Assembly: GCA_963691705.1 (NCBI GenBank)
Contig: OY829545.1
Coordinates: 10,791,444-10,855,443 of the forward strand
Length of the DNA: 64,000 bases
Direction: 5' to 3'
DNA from: Viola odorata
Taxonomy: Eukaryota; Streptophyta; Magnoliopsida; Malpighiales; Violaceae
Below, one piece after another: positions 48,301 through 59,612 of this stretch. Below the pieces are notes generated by a model. It was given only the letters and a program-made list of their open reading frames with translations, searched no databases and was not told the DNA's origin. The translations under genes and the position numbers were made by a program. How positions within the stretch are numbered: position 1 is the first letter of the stretch; every line of letters begins with the position of its first letter.

Positions 48301-50363
48301 CAGCTAATATGAACGTAGAAAGCGCAAATTGGAACATACGAAGTCACGTGAAATCATAACCATCTTACAAACCTGCTTATTGAGTAAAAAGCCATCCTTA
48401 CTTACAGATTTTGTCTCTGAACCATTGGGAAATGTTAGGTGACTAAGAGATGATTGGTCTACAGCACTTGAAGTCCTGGAACTTGTTGTGTCACCAATAA
48501 ATACTTTGTTGTTGGAATCACTGGCTAAAAGACCCATGCTGTTTAGCCTTGAAGCCTCATGATCATCTGATACACTCTTCAATGCACATGCCTCAGAACT
48601 TGAGAACTTTGAAGCCAACTGCACTGCCTCTTTAGAACCTTCAGGAGAATGGGAAGATGAAAACCAGCAGAGGTCGTCATCATTGCTAAGGCTTCCCAGC
48701 CCAAATGTTGAATCACAACTTCTGCAAGACAAAACATAGATCTTGGATGTGTTAGTGCACCATTCACTGCACAGAAGCATATATGGCATCGAAAACAATT
48801 GCAACAGGTGTGAGCTTTATAAACGAGAGATAATATGAAGCTATCATAAAATAAGCGGAAATTTGATGATTACCTAAACATCCTGTCAACATCCTCAAAA
48901 TTTCCTATATCATCAGGCCAACCATAATATAAGAGATCATTTCCTTCTTTGTCTTCATGATTGTTATCAAAAAAGCTGAGATCATTAGATGTCTGAGAAA
49001 TGTTACTGAGTGAATAACTATATGCATTATCGTCAGCAGTGGCACAATTCTCGTCCATTAAATCATCAGTACATAACTCAGTGCCAACTACATCAAGATT
49101 GCCGCTTTCTAAAGCTGGATTGGATATCCTTGTCTCTCCAGATGTTATGCATGTCACTTCTTTCACCGAGTTACCATCACATGATGACGGAAGCACACCA
49201 TCAGGGGTATGAGACCATGGACCCTTTTCTATCATTGTATCCTTCTTGGTCAAAGTAAGTAAGCTAGTTTCTTCTTTCCCTGGAGTCTTATATCTAACTG
49301 TATCGTCCGAAATAATTCCAAGATTATTCAATTCATATCGAGATTTTTTTCGGCTATCACCATGAAACTCAAACTGACACTCATATTCATCACCAGGACG
49401 TGGCACCATATGATCATCACTCTCACTGAACTCATCCCAGACATTCTCTTCAAGCTGAAACAAAACGAATGCATTAGGAAACAAATAAAGTCACTCATTT
49501 TGTTTCAACAAACATGAAGAAGGATAGCAAGAAAAACTAATTTAACAACAATACGCAGATAACAACAACAATAAATTACAACCGCACCGCTGGTTTAAGC
49601 AAATTTATAGTCCTGAGAAGAAACTTCATCAATAGCACCACAACCAAATTAAGAAAAGGGAAAGTCAGCAAAAGTGCAATGGAACCAAACTCATCCTGCA
49701 AAATGCGACAAATGACCTGGAAAATGTATATATGACTACAGCAACAGTGAAGCAAACTGAAAAACATCACAAATGGATTCAACAGAAGCAATAATATTAT
49801 GACATCATTCATGTCATTCAAGTACATATTTGGCTTAGACAGGAAACTTACAGCAGCGAGATAAAGATATCAGGATGCATTAAAGTTTCCAAACATGACA
49901 CATATAATATGGTTCATATGCTTTCAGCAATTATGATGAACTCTGAGATTACTGTCAAGTTGTCATGTCTAGGAGCAAGCATACTTAAATTAGGAATCAA
50001 ACCCTTATTGGATTAGGAGCATCAATAACTTTATACATATGTAATTGCCTTCACTTAACCCACCTAGAAAGCTTTTCCCTGAAATTGTGCTACAACCTAG
50101 GTATAAATATAATCATCTCATTGCCCTATATCATCAATAGTCTCTCATTTTCATCTTTTTAAATCCATTGACAAGAGAAAGGATCATGCCAAAGTTCAGT
50201 GCTGTAAAATAGATTGTACAAAAGGAAGGAGACCTGCTAGGCCAACAGAAAGCAGTCAAAAGAACTGGCAGAAAATGGGCTTAACTTGAAAGAGGCAGAG
50301 AATCATCTAATAGCATTAATTAAGCCAAAGAGACCCTACCTCGTAAATGCACAAGTCAGACAT
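45376..50363 (-). CDS. LNK1: LNK1, night light-inducible and clock-regulated coactivator
   Basis: Plant-specific nuclear coactivator that works with REVEILLE MYB factors to drive evening-phased clock genes. Eight exons, 50340-50363, 48874-49454, 48373-48721, 47752-47883, 47189-47665, 45958-46097, 45549-45684 and 45376-45474, join to 645 residues. The start MSDLCIYELEENVWDEF is the conserved LNK1 N-terminus, followed by DDHMVPRPGDE. Further conserved blocks are LLYYGWPDDIGNFEDVD near residue 190, SHKKQARHKKQ and, near the C-terminus, FRQLRQVMEQLDVRTKLCIRDSLYRLARSAEQRH. Most of the rest is Ser/Asn/Asp-rich and likely disordered. There is no DNA-binding domain, as expected. One intron (47666-47751) is only 86 nt and crosses an apparent frame change. 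A leader exon probably lies near 50989-51190. LNK2 is unlikely, since its start differs. Confidence 0.93.
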
Positions 50364-50988
50364 TCCTCCACAAAGCAAAATCCTCTATCCACCACCGAAA
50401 CATACAATTTTCTGATATGATGTCATGGTAATTATAGGAATGCTGTTCCCAAACAATGCTTCTTGATTGTGGTTATCGTGGAAATGCTGCTCCCAAATAC
50501 TGCTTTCCTGATTCAGAAAACAAAACAACACAAAGGCAATGAAACCTTCAATCAAAAAAGAAAAAAACAGCTGAAAGATTAGTTTACAGAGGAAACTGAA
50601 TCTGTAAATCAACTGGAACTATTGTAGGTGGAGTTCAAGTAACCTAACTGATGTTTGCTTCCTATAATTCCAATAAATGCATAAATAAGGCCAAAAAAAA
50701 CATTTAAAAAAATCAACTCTAAACCAAAAAAAATCTAAAAAAATTCCTTCCACATTTCTGTCTCATTTAAGAAGAAAAGAATCAAGAAAAAAAAGGGAAA
50801 ATAGATGTGTTCCCAACAGTTCTATTTTCCAAAGAAAATTCAAATTCGACTTGCTATTCCATTTCAAAACTCAATAGCTTCCTCTCTATTGTCTTCATCT
50901 ATGAAAAAATTTCTCAGCAACCAAACAGCTACATGAATTAAAAGCACATACCCAAAAACAATCACAGATCTCCTTACAACCACGCACC

Positions 50989-51190
50989 TGGAACTCAGAG
51001 TTTCCTCCAAAAACCAGCGACTTCGTCGGAAAATCAAAACTCAAATCTGCTACAACCGATTTCTCTTGCTGTTTTCCAGTGAAGAACGTGTCTGTTTCTC
51101 GCTCCTTTACTTTCTTTCGCCTCTCTATCTCTCTATCTCTATCTTCTACCCTGGGGAAGGAAAGAGAAAAAAAAGAAAAGGTTTCCAAAA
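50989..51190 (-). other. Probable 5' UTR exon of LNK1
   Basis: On the minus strand, GAGTTCCAG followed by GTGCGTGGTTG is a good donor near 50988. The segment upstream to about 51190 contains CT/AG-rich leader-like sequence. It has no start codon in frame with the LNK1 CDS. The 5' limit is approximate. Confidence 0.4.
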
Positions 51191-51258
51191 TTGTTTAATG
51201 AATAGAATTCATTATTTTATTGTTTTCCAAGTAATTCAGAAGTCGACGCTAAAGCTGA

Positions 51259-51454
51259 CACGTGGCGAGTAGATCGACACCAGAAGCGCAGATATCAGAA
51301 TTCGTGGACGAGAGGGAGGGATGAGATCCGATCACTTTCTGACTTGTCATTGGTCCACGTATTTGGTAACTTCTAGAGACGCGACACGTGTTTCCTCGAC
51401 CGGACTTTTGTGCCAACTCTCGTGCCGCGAACGTGCCCTCGTGCATTGACGTCA
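51259..51454 (-). promoter_or_regulatory. ACGT-element cluster upstream of LNK1 (two G-boxes, one TGACGTCA)
   Basis: Within 200 bp are two perfect G-boxes CACGTG (51259-51264, 51385-51390), one palindromic TGACGTCA (51447-51454), and further ACGT cores at 51357 and 51431. Such elements bind bZIP (for example HY5) and bHLH (for example PIF) factors. They sit just upstream of the inferred LNK1 leader, which fits light and clock control of this gene; that link is inference. Confidence 0.6.
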
Positions 51455-51479
51455 CTCTGTTTGTTTCTGACCTTTAGTT

Positions 51480-53776
51480 TTTTGAAATACTAATTTCTGT
51501 GAATTTAAAATTGATAAAAAATTGTATGCGATGGCCGTTGTTTGTTGGCACTCGATTTTTTTAATGCCGACCATCTTTTTCTTGCTTTTGTCTTTGTCGC
51601 TAGTTCGTCCAATTTGTATTGGGCCGATAGTGATGGGCTACGTGAAGCCCATGAAAATTCGTCAAAACATGTCCAATTATTATTTTAGAAAAATAATAAA
51701 ATATTTTAAAGAAAAATAGTTATGTCCAATTAATTTTATTTTTCTCCATTTCTTTTTCCGTTCTATCCTTTCTTGTATTTCGTTTTGTTGTATTAATTGA
51801 AAAAATCATTTATTTTTAAGTGGTAGATTACGGTTTGCATTCTCTCTTTTTATTTCTTTGTTTTCTAATTAACTAATTAATCATTATAACATGGAGATAA
51901 AATAAGAAATATACAGTGTTTTATTTTCATTTCTAAACTAAGGTTTTAGGGGAAAAAAGAACCGATTCATATATGTAACAAATATGAAAGAAATCAGGGT
52001 TTTCAAAGTCGGGTCAGCTAGGTTAACCTAGAAACTCGGGATCAGATGCTTTTTCAAATGAGTTTTGGCCTTAAATCTCTTAACCCGGCGTTTCGGACCA
52101 AAACTCGACGACCTAATCAACCCAATTGGTAGGAAAAAAACTCACTTGGGAGAAGACGTACAAAAAGGCCTAAATAAGAATTCTTGAACAACGGTAGTAA
52201 ATATATTTATATTTAATAATAAATAATGTGGTAAAAAATGATGAAAAATAAACTTCATTCAATGTGATTAAAATTATTGATTTTCAAATTATAAAAATTA
52301 ATAAATTAAATTTGAAGTTTATGATATATTTTTTAACTAATTTTTTTATTTTAAATTAAATATATATTAAAGTTTTATTTTAATAAACTTATTAAATATC
52401 TAGAAAAAATAGGATTATATTCATAAATAAATAAAAATTTACTAATGGTATAAAGTTAAAAATTACAATTGATATCAATTGTAAATCAATTAAATTAAGA
52501 TATAGTTGGAAGTTTTGAGATTTTAAATCTTTATGTCAATTAATTTTATCTAGCAAAGTTTTAAAAAAAAAAAAATTATGTGTATCAATTGTAAATTGAA
52601 ATAAAAATTGGTATATAAATGTTGATTTATATGAAAATACATATGTATCTACCAAAACAATGAATAATATATATATCTAAATCATTATAGAAAAAGAGAA
52701 AAAATGAATTTAGTTTAAAAATCCAAAAAATTTAGTTAAATAAGTGAATCAAAACAAACTGCCAAAACCGCTCAAACTAGTAGTGTTTGGGCAAAAGTGA
52801 ATAATGAGGTCTTTTAGAGTGGTAAGAATCAGTGTTTTAAAAATTGGACCGATTCAATGGTCGGATCGGAAAAATTGTGACCCGAAGAAATTTTCGGTTT
52901 GGTTTAACTATCTAATCGGACCTGCAATTGAATCGGAAAAAACCAGTCGACCCGGACTGTTTTCACAAAATCGGCGACCCGGTTGATTCACTATCGACCC
53001 GACTAGGTTGATGTCAAACCAAAACGGTGCCGTTTTGCCAAACCAAAAGGACGTCGTTTTGTGTTTTTTTTTTTTAAATATGGGAATTTTGATGGGCCGA
53101 CCCATTAGTTCAAAACAGTTCGATGTGTGAACAGTTCAAAACGGTCCAATGGGTCAATCCGGTTAAACCATAAATTTTTTGTTTCCGGTTCATTGTCCAA
53201 TTCGGTTTTTAAAACTATGAAGAATCAGACCCCTAACCAGATCATGGTTTTCCTAGTCAAACCAGCCACTCCGATCTAGTTCTTACAAGTTACAACCTTA
53301 CTCTAGTTTATACCAAATTATAAATAATCTTGTTCGTACTAAACTGATGAGAATATCAAACCAACAACTGAACCATTTTAATGTATATTTAAAGAAAAAT
53401 GAAAGGATTGTCGTAATATACATAAATTATTCACTCACAGTATAGCAAAAAGATGGCAATAATTCATTAGCCATCTCAATTATTGTATACAAGTAGAAAA
53501 GGACAAGATTCCAACATCCTATGCACTATACAATCTCTCATTTGGCTGAAAGAATTAAAACATATGGAGTACATAGATTAAGAAAACAAATTGCTCTTTT
53601 ATCTTCTGAGCTCTGGTCATGTTGGCTGAGAAGACAAAACTATGCCTTGTTGTACAAGACTTCTAGCCAAGTTAGTCCAGTTGCCACATTATAGGCATTA
53701 AATAATTTGAGAAATAGTTATTGTTATGACAGAACAACAACGGTGCTTCTAGCAGAGCACACAGGCAAATGGTACA
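51480..53776. other. AT-rich spacer between LNK1 and Pumilio genes
   Basis: No gene is supported. It contains the Mutator-like MITE at 52833-53219, decayed CCGG/CGGGTC-rich repeat fragments at 51998-52140 and 53229-53300, and the Pumilio 3' flank. Confidence 0.5.
52833..53219. mobile_element. Mutator-like MITE with 9-bp target duplication
   Basis: 387 bp with terminal inverted repeats: TGTTTTAAAAATTGGACCG on the left and, on the opposite strand from the right end, CATAGTTTTAAAAACCGAATTGGAC. It is flanked by a perfect 9-bp direct repeat AAGAATCAG (52824-52832 and 53220-53228). Nine-base duplications are characteristic of Mutator-like elements. The interior is rich in CCGG/CGGTT motifs and has no transposase. 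Confidence 0.75.
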
Positions 53777-56700
53777 TCACTTCTTCAGAAGCTTTTGAGA
53801 GAAGATCCTCTTCGAATAAGGACTGTTACGAGAAATCGCTTTGTGAGATTCGATTGCTTCAACCAGTGAATCGTGCAACGGTCCCTGGTTTAGCAAACTC
53901 AACACAATCATTTTAAAGAAAACAAGAAATGTAAGGAAGACTTCACATTATTCCAATAATTTCCCTTACCTCAGAGACTCTAAGAGCTGTTTGAACAACA
54001 TAATTTGCGTGCGGGTCTTGAAGCAAATGCTCGAAGTGAGGAGCAGAAAGCAATTCATGGATGATTCTTGACCGACTCTCGTTTGTATATGTTAAAAGAC
54101 ATTTTTCAACCACATGACTACTGAACTTCTGTGTCGAGAGGTGTACATAATTCCCTTCAAATTGAGAAATCAGCTTAGAGGTAGCGGATGGGAGTTTTAG
54201 CTCCAACACGAACTGGACAACATAATTACTGCAAGACAGAATACCATGTTATGCAGCTGGAAGAGATGGCTCAAAGAAGCAAATGCACTACTTCAGAAAG
54301 GCTTTCTGTTGCAGCCAGTTTCTCAGTTATTTTGAGCATGTAGAGGCATAAACGTAGCAAAGGGGTGAAGAGGTATGTGACACAGTAAGGCTACAACACC
54401 GAAAGGTCAGTCTGAGTTTAGGGATTTAGAACTGAAACAGTTGTCTATCAAAACAGTTGTCCAACTTACCATGGAGTTTAGCGGTTTAGCCTAGCAAATT
54501 GACTAAAAATTCACTGAACAAGCCATTACTAATAGATGACAGATGTAACTTTTTCTATGTTTGAAATTTTGGAGAAAAGGGGGAACCAAATGATGGTAGA
54601 ATAAAATACTATCCAGTAAGAATGAGCTGATCTAAAAATGCTGAGAGGATCTTTTCAATACTTACCCATATGCATCTTGAGCAAGGAGAAGTCCGTTCGC
54701 TGATATTTCTGCAACCAAGTTTTGCCGATGCTTTCCAGTTGAAAAGCCAATGCATCTTTGTAGCACACAACAGCCATGCTGATGAGTTGCAATATCAACA
54801 CAATGCTTTGCAGCAGCAACAAAAATGAACTGCCAACAGGATTTGAAGATCAAAGCATGTTAAAAACCTTGTGAGAAAAGCTAGAAATAGAGCAGGATGC
54901 ATATTTAATCTCAAGCATCTGAGTCTCTTTGGAACTGAAATCTATGAGCCGCTTCATTGTCTGACCACCTGAAATTCTCACTCTAGTGATTGCCATGCGT
55001 TTCACTATGTCACAAAGGCTCTGGTTTCTAAAATATAGGTAGAGATCACAGGAATCATCTAGATCGGTGCCTTAATGGGAAAAAGAAATGCAAAGGGATG
55101 ATAGGTTGGATTGTACATGCCAGGAGCCCCAACTAAAAGGTTTACAAGTTCTAATAGAATGGAAGGCTGGCAAACTCGACCATTATTTAGGAACATCCTG
55201 TCTTTGGGAACACAAAACTCTTAAACTAGTGGTATAAAGTGTCAAAATATACTATAATTAAACGGGATTGAAAGGCTCCAATCCAACAGTCCAGTTTTTG
55301 TATGGAAAAAACGGGGGAAGAAAGGAACATGTTTTTACATTTCTACATAACATCGAATTTGAAACCAACCTACAACTTCAGGCTTCTTGGCAATAACAAT
55401 ACATGCTACAATGGTGTTGTTTTAGTTCAGACCATTCCCCCAGGCTATAAAATGATTATGAGACAAGTTAGAGTTCAGCCGATTTGATTTCTCACAATTC
55501 AGTAAACACCGGACAAGGCCCCAGCCCCACTTCATCAGACCCATCACACAAGATGATTCAAATTCTCATGCCAGTTGAAATCTTCTCTGCTGAATACCAA
55601 ATATCAATTCCACCCCTGTACCACCTTTTAAACACTTAACATGCTAAATCCAACAAACCCTTTTTACTCATAGTGGAATTGCATCCTCTACAAAATAACA
55701 GTAAGTTGACGTTTTCCCCTCATTTATGGGATACAAACCTAAGGACTTAAACCAAATACCTTTCCCTCTGAGCTTCACAAGAAGCATTCTTTGTGATGTG
55801 AATCAATCCCCAGAGTTCAGTTCTGCCTACAAATTAGACGACAAAAGGTAGGAGAGAAAAGGATAAACGAAAACTCTATCCTCAGAGAAGCCAACACGAT
55901 CAGAGCATTAAAACTATGTGCCTACAATTTTATCCCACCCAAAAGGAAATGATTGCCACCAAGAGGCTGAAGCCCCTCCAACTGTATAGACATTTGATTA
56001 ACAAAAGGATTGAACAACTACTCTTTGCATCATAAAAAATCTGGTATTATGCATACACATGCGCGTATAATCTTTGTTAGTCATTGATTTTATCTTTAAA
56101 GAAACATGTACATACAGCTGGCAAATGGACTTTCCTACAATCTAACTGAAAATCCATCTGAAATTTAGTTGCCAGTTTATGCAGAAAACATGGATTATGT
56201 TTTGGACAAATTAATCATACAGAACATACTAAGCTAGAACTTGCTCAATTTTGTAGAGGATAAAAAGCAGAAGCTTCAGAGAAATGGAGCTCAAAAAATA
56301 TAAAGAGAATATTTCCTTGAATTTAATCTTAGTAAAAGAATGCAATAACATTAAAACTCATGAAACTAACCCTCTTTTTACCTTGTTGTCATCATTGCTA
56401 AGGCACTGCAAACAATGCTGTATAACATGATTCCCGTTCAAGTCCTTGATAAGAGCAAGAAAACCTGATTCAAGGGCTGATACAAGAAGCGAAATCTGCT
56501 GCCTTGTCTTGAGGGTCTCGATCAACTTCTGAACTACTCGAGTTCTGTCATAAGGCAAAAAAGTAAAAACATCAAAACCTAGATAAGATGTGTTCAACAG
56601 AAGTCATAAGTTAGGATGAGGAAGATAATTGACATGTTATCTAACATAAACAAATGACTTACCCATGAGTGTTCAAAGAGATTCTGACCAGCTGACCAGG

Positions 56701-58185
56701 CTCTTGGGTAAGAATAAGGACAATCTGCGTTCTTTGTTCGTCATTACAGATTTCCAACAACTTCTGGACAAGGTAATTCCCAAATGGATTGATCATAAGT
56801 TCAGTCATATGGTTGACTACCTCGTTAGATATTGTACGAACATCTTGTGGTGTTCCCTCATCAAACATCCTTTGTAAGAATCGGCAACCATGCTGATCCT
56901 TTGCCATTAAGTATACATATCCCCGAGCTTCTGCCATGGAGTTATACTTCAGTGGCAGAGAGACTGGACTACACATTCTAGCAATCTGAGCATTTTCAAG
57001 AATTCCTGCTATTTGGGTGCAACCATGTAACTGTGAGCGTTCTGCATACTTATGATTACTCAGGCCGATGTCATGTAATGTACCTTTATTCTGGCCCTTT
57101 GAGTGCACAAACCCCTTGTTGACTGCATAGTTCAAACCTTCTCCTTGCACGATGAAGCTATCCTCACAGTTAAATCCCTCAAGACCTGCTTGTGAGATTC
57201 TAATGCTTGAAGGTGCTGCTGTCCTCCCATTAGTTGTTGGTAAACCATAATGTAGCATATTCTCAAGACTAATATGAGGATTTTCGCAAGTCCAGTGAGG
57301 ACGATTTGGCAAATTTGATGCTTCTCTTTCTTTACTCCAGTTAACTGGATCAAGCTGTGCATACAATAAAGAATCAGCCATTGAGAGCCTGTTGAGATAA
57401 GTGCTCAAATCTGATACCTGACTTCCTTTGTAGCAAAAGTTACTCGTCTGTCTCCTGCACAGAGAATCAGCAGGACCATGACACATTTGGGAATATGATA
57501 AATTTCCATTTCTATAATCCTTGTGCAAACCAACCAATGCTGCACCCATCTCACAATCAAAAGTAAATCCACTCCTTGAAACAGGGGAGTGAAACCCCAC
57601 ACAATCAGTCGAACCATGACTTTCGCCCTCATAGGCCTCAAATCTCTCCCCATTTTTATCACAGAACTCAAGTCTGTTAGAGTCTAACAAGAAATTCTTG
57701 AAATTAGAATCATCCTCTTGCGCATTACCAATGCACATTTTATTGAGATTTCTGGCAAGACCACCAAGCTCATCAGTCCAGCTCCCATTAGCATTCCTCC
57801 TAATAGGTGAATCAGGTGGTTTTTTCGAATCAAGCCAGATTTCATTCTGGGAGTGAGAATTACCACAATGCATTTGAGATTTGAACTCATCCAAAGGAGA
57901 TGGATTGGGCGATCCATTGTCAGATGGTGAATGGCCAGCTGATGAGAACAAACTCAAGGAAGAATCATCTGATCGTAGCGAGAAGCCACTCATAGGTGAT
58001 GCACATGTATACTTATTACAGTCATCATGCATCAAAACACCAGGTGATGGACAACTATAATCCATCCCATGACCCAAAAGAATATTATTATTACCATTCA
58101 ACAGTAGTTGCTGCCAATGATGATCGTTTGATGTTGCATGAGGGATCTCATCCAACAACACATCAAGCTCCTCATCACCCGTCAT
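53777..58185 (-). CDS. Pumilio/PUF RNA-binding protein (APUM12-like)
   Basis: Sequence-specific 3' UTR-binding post-transcriptional regulator. Exons 56663-58185, 56382-56544, 54666-54829, 53970-54228 and 53777-53884 join in frame to 738 residues. The first 400 or so residues are Ser/Asn-rich and acidic (MTGDEELDVLLDEIPHA). The C-terminal PUF domain starts near residue 430 (EARGYVYLMAKDQHGCRFLQ) and holds about eight repeats; recognition triplets are visible in HGCRFLQ, FGNYLVQK, HGTRVVQK, NGNHVIQH, HGCCVLQR, YGNYVVQF, FSSHVVEK and HANYVVQT. The last is followed by a short terminal helix (KRIFSQKLLKK). The domain matches Arabidopsis APUM11/12-type proteins. An in-frame Met at 58206 is an alternative start, and the frame stays open farther upstream through a hydrophobic stretch that I treat as leader. 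Head to head with the gene at 59613. Confidence 0.92.
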
Positions 58186-58705
58186 GTTCCTTTTTCTTTC
58201 CAACATCGAAAGAAAAAGCAAGAACACAAACAACAAGTACACAAAAGAAGGCAATACAGTATACAAACAGACAACCAACAGAAGAGAGATGGATTCCAAA
58301 ACAGACAATCAATCAGCCAATGCAAGACTACAAAACATAAAATACCCACAAGAGATTTACCAGTTTTTAGAATCTGGGTATTGCTCAGATATTGAAAAAG
58401 ACACTTACTTTGTTCTCTGTTCTTTCTTTCTTTTTCAGGGGATGGATGGATGGGAGTGATGGGTTTCAGTTAACAACACTCATAATTTCATTCCTAAAAG
58501 AAAAAGATCATAACTTTGAGTTTTTGAGAGTTTGGTGAAACATGCAAAGATTGAAAGATTTGATTAGCGTATAATAGTAGATAGAAAAAATTATATACAC
58601 AAAATACACACACCCACTCTTTTCTTTTATGCGTACGGTCTCTCACGCACACGCCATTAAAGATGGAGAAGCAGAAACGCCATTTATGTGTGCGCAACTT
58701 AAAAA

Positions 58706-58715
58706 CTTTATATAG
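58706..58715 (-). promoter_or_regulatory. TATA box of Pumilio gene
   Basis: The minus strand reads GAGCTCTATATAAAGTTTTT, a full consensus TATA box. It predicts a start of transcription near 58680 and a leader of roughly 500 nt before the ATG at 58185. Confidence 0.65.
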
Positions 58716-58719
58716 AGCT

Positions 58720-59612
58720 CGCTCTCTACATGTATAACACTAAAATAATACTCTTGAATTCCTTGTTTTCTTATTACTTGTTTACTGGCAGGCCTATTAA
58801 TTAATATTTGAATCATTTTTTTTGGGTATATTATTTGTATGAATTATGTAGATATTTATTTTATTATAATTTTATTTTTTTACTAAGTTGTTATATTTTG
58901 TTTGAAAATTGGGTATAAATATGCATACATATTAGTATATCATTTTGTAGTAATTTGATGGAGTCAATCCGGTTAAACCACTGATTAATTGAATCTAATT
59001 GGAGCAATGAGTAGTTGAAAATATTAACCTTTGACCCGAAATTTTATCCGGTTCATGTTATAAAACGATGATATAACCACGACAGCGAAACTACCCACGA
59101 TTGCTTTCATACGTTTCAATTTCTCTATCTTAATTTTTCATTATTTTAACATAAATATATATAATAAAGGAGTTAAATTTAATCTGATTTTGAGAAAAAA
59201 TTAAACAAACCGAAATATAACAATTCTTTCTATGTCCTCCTATTCTAGATTCTACCCTAATTCTATAACAAAATTATATTTTTTCTGGTAGAAAAATTGT
59301 ATAAATTGTACTCCCTCCGTCCACAATTAAGTGGCGAAAATTTACTGAAAATTACTATAAATTTTACTTTACTTTTTGTTTTACTGAAAATTACTGTACT
59401 AAAGTGACAGTTATTTATGGATAGAGGGAGTATTATTTTAACTAATAAAAAATGAAAAGAATAACAGAACACAATCTTACCGGGGGGATTGGGGAAATAG
59501 TACAGAACAGAAACAGTACTTTAAAAACTAAAAACTAAAACTTAGAAAAAAAAAGGAGGAGGAAAAAACCAAGGCTTTAAGGCAGCTCAGCTGAGTTGTA
59601 GTTGGAGGAAGC
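58720..59612. other. Divergent intergenic region, Pumilio and coiled-coil genes
   Basis: AT-rich head-to-head spacer. Apart from the Stowaway element and the Pumilio TATA box, only a GTCAATCCGGTTAAACC fragment near 58965, also seen at 53153, stands out. Confidence 0.5.
59311..59430. mobile_element. Stowaway-type MITE (Tc1/mariner)
   Basis: 120 bp beginning CTCCCTCCGTCC and ending GGATAGAGGGAG, the signature Stowaway termini, flanked by TA (59309-59310 and 59431-59432). The subterminal regions are partly complementary and there is no coding capacity. It lies about 180 bp upstream of the coiled-coil gene start. Confidence 0.9.
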
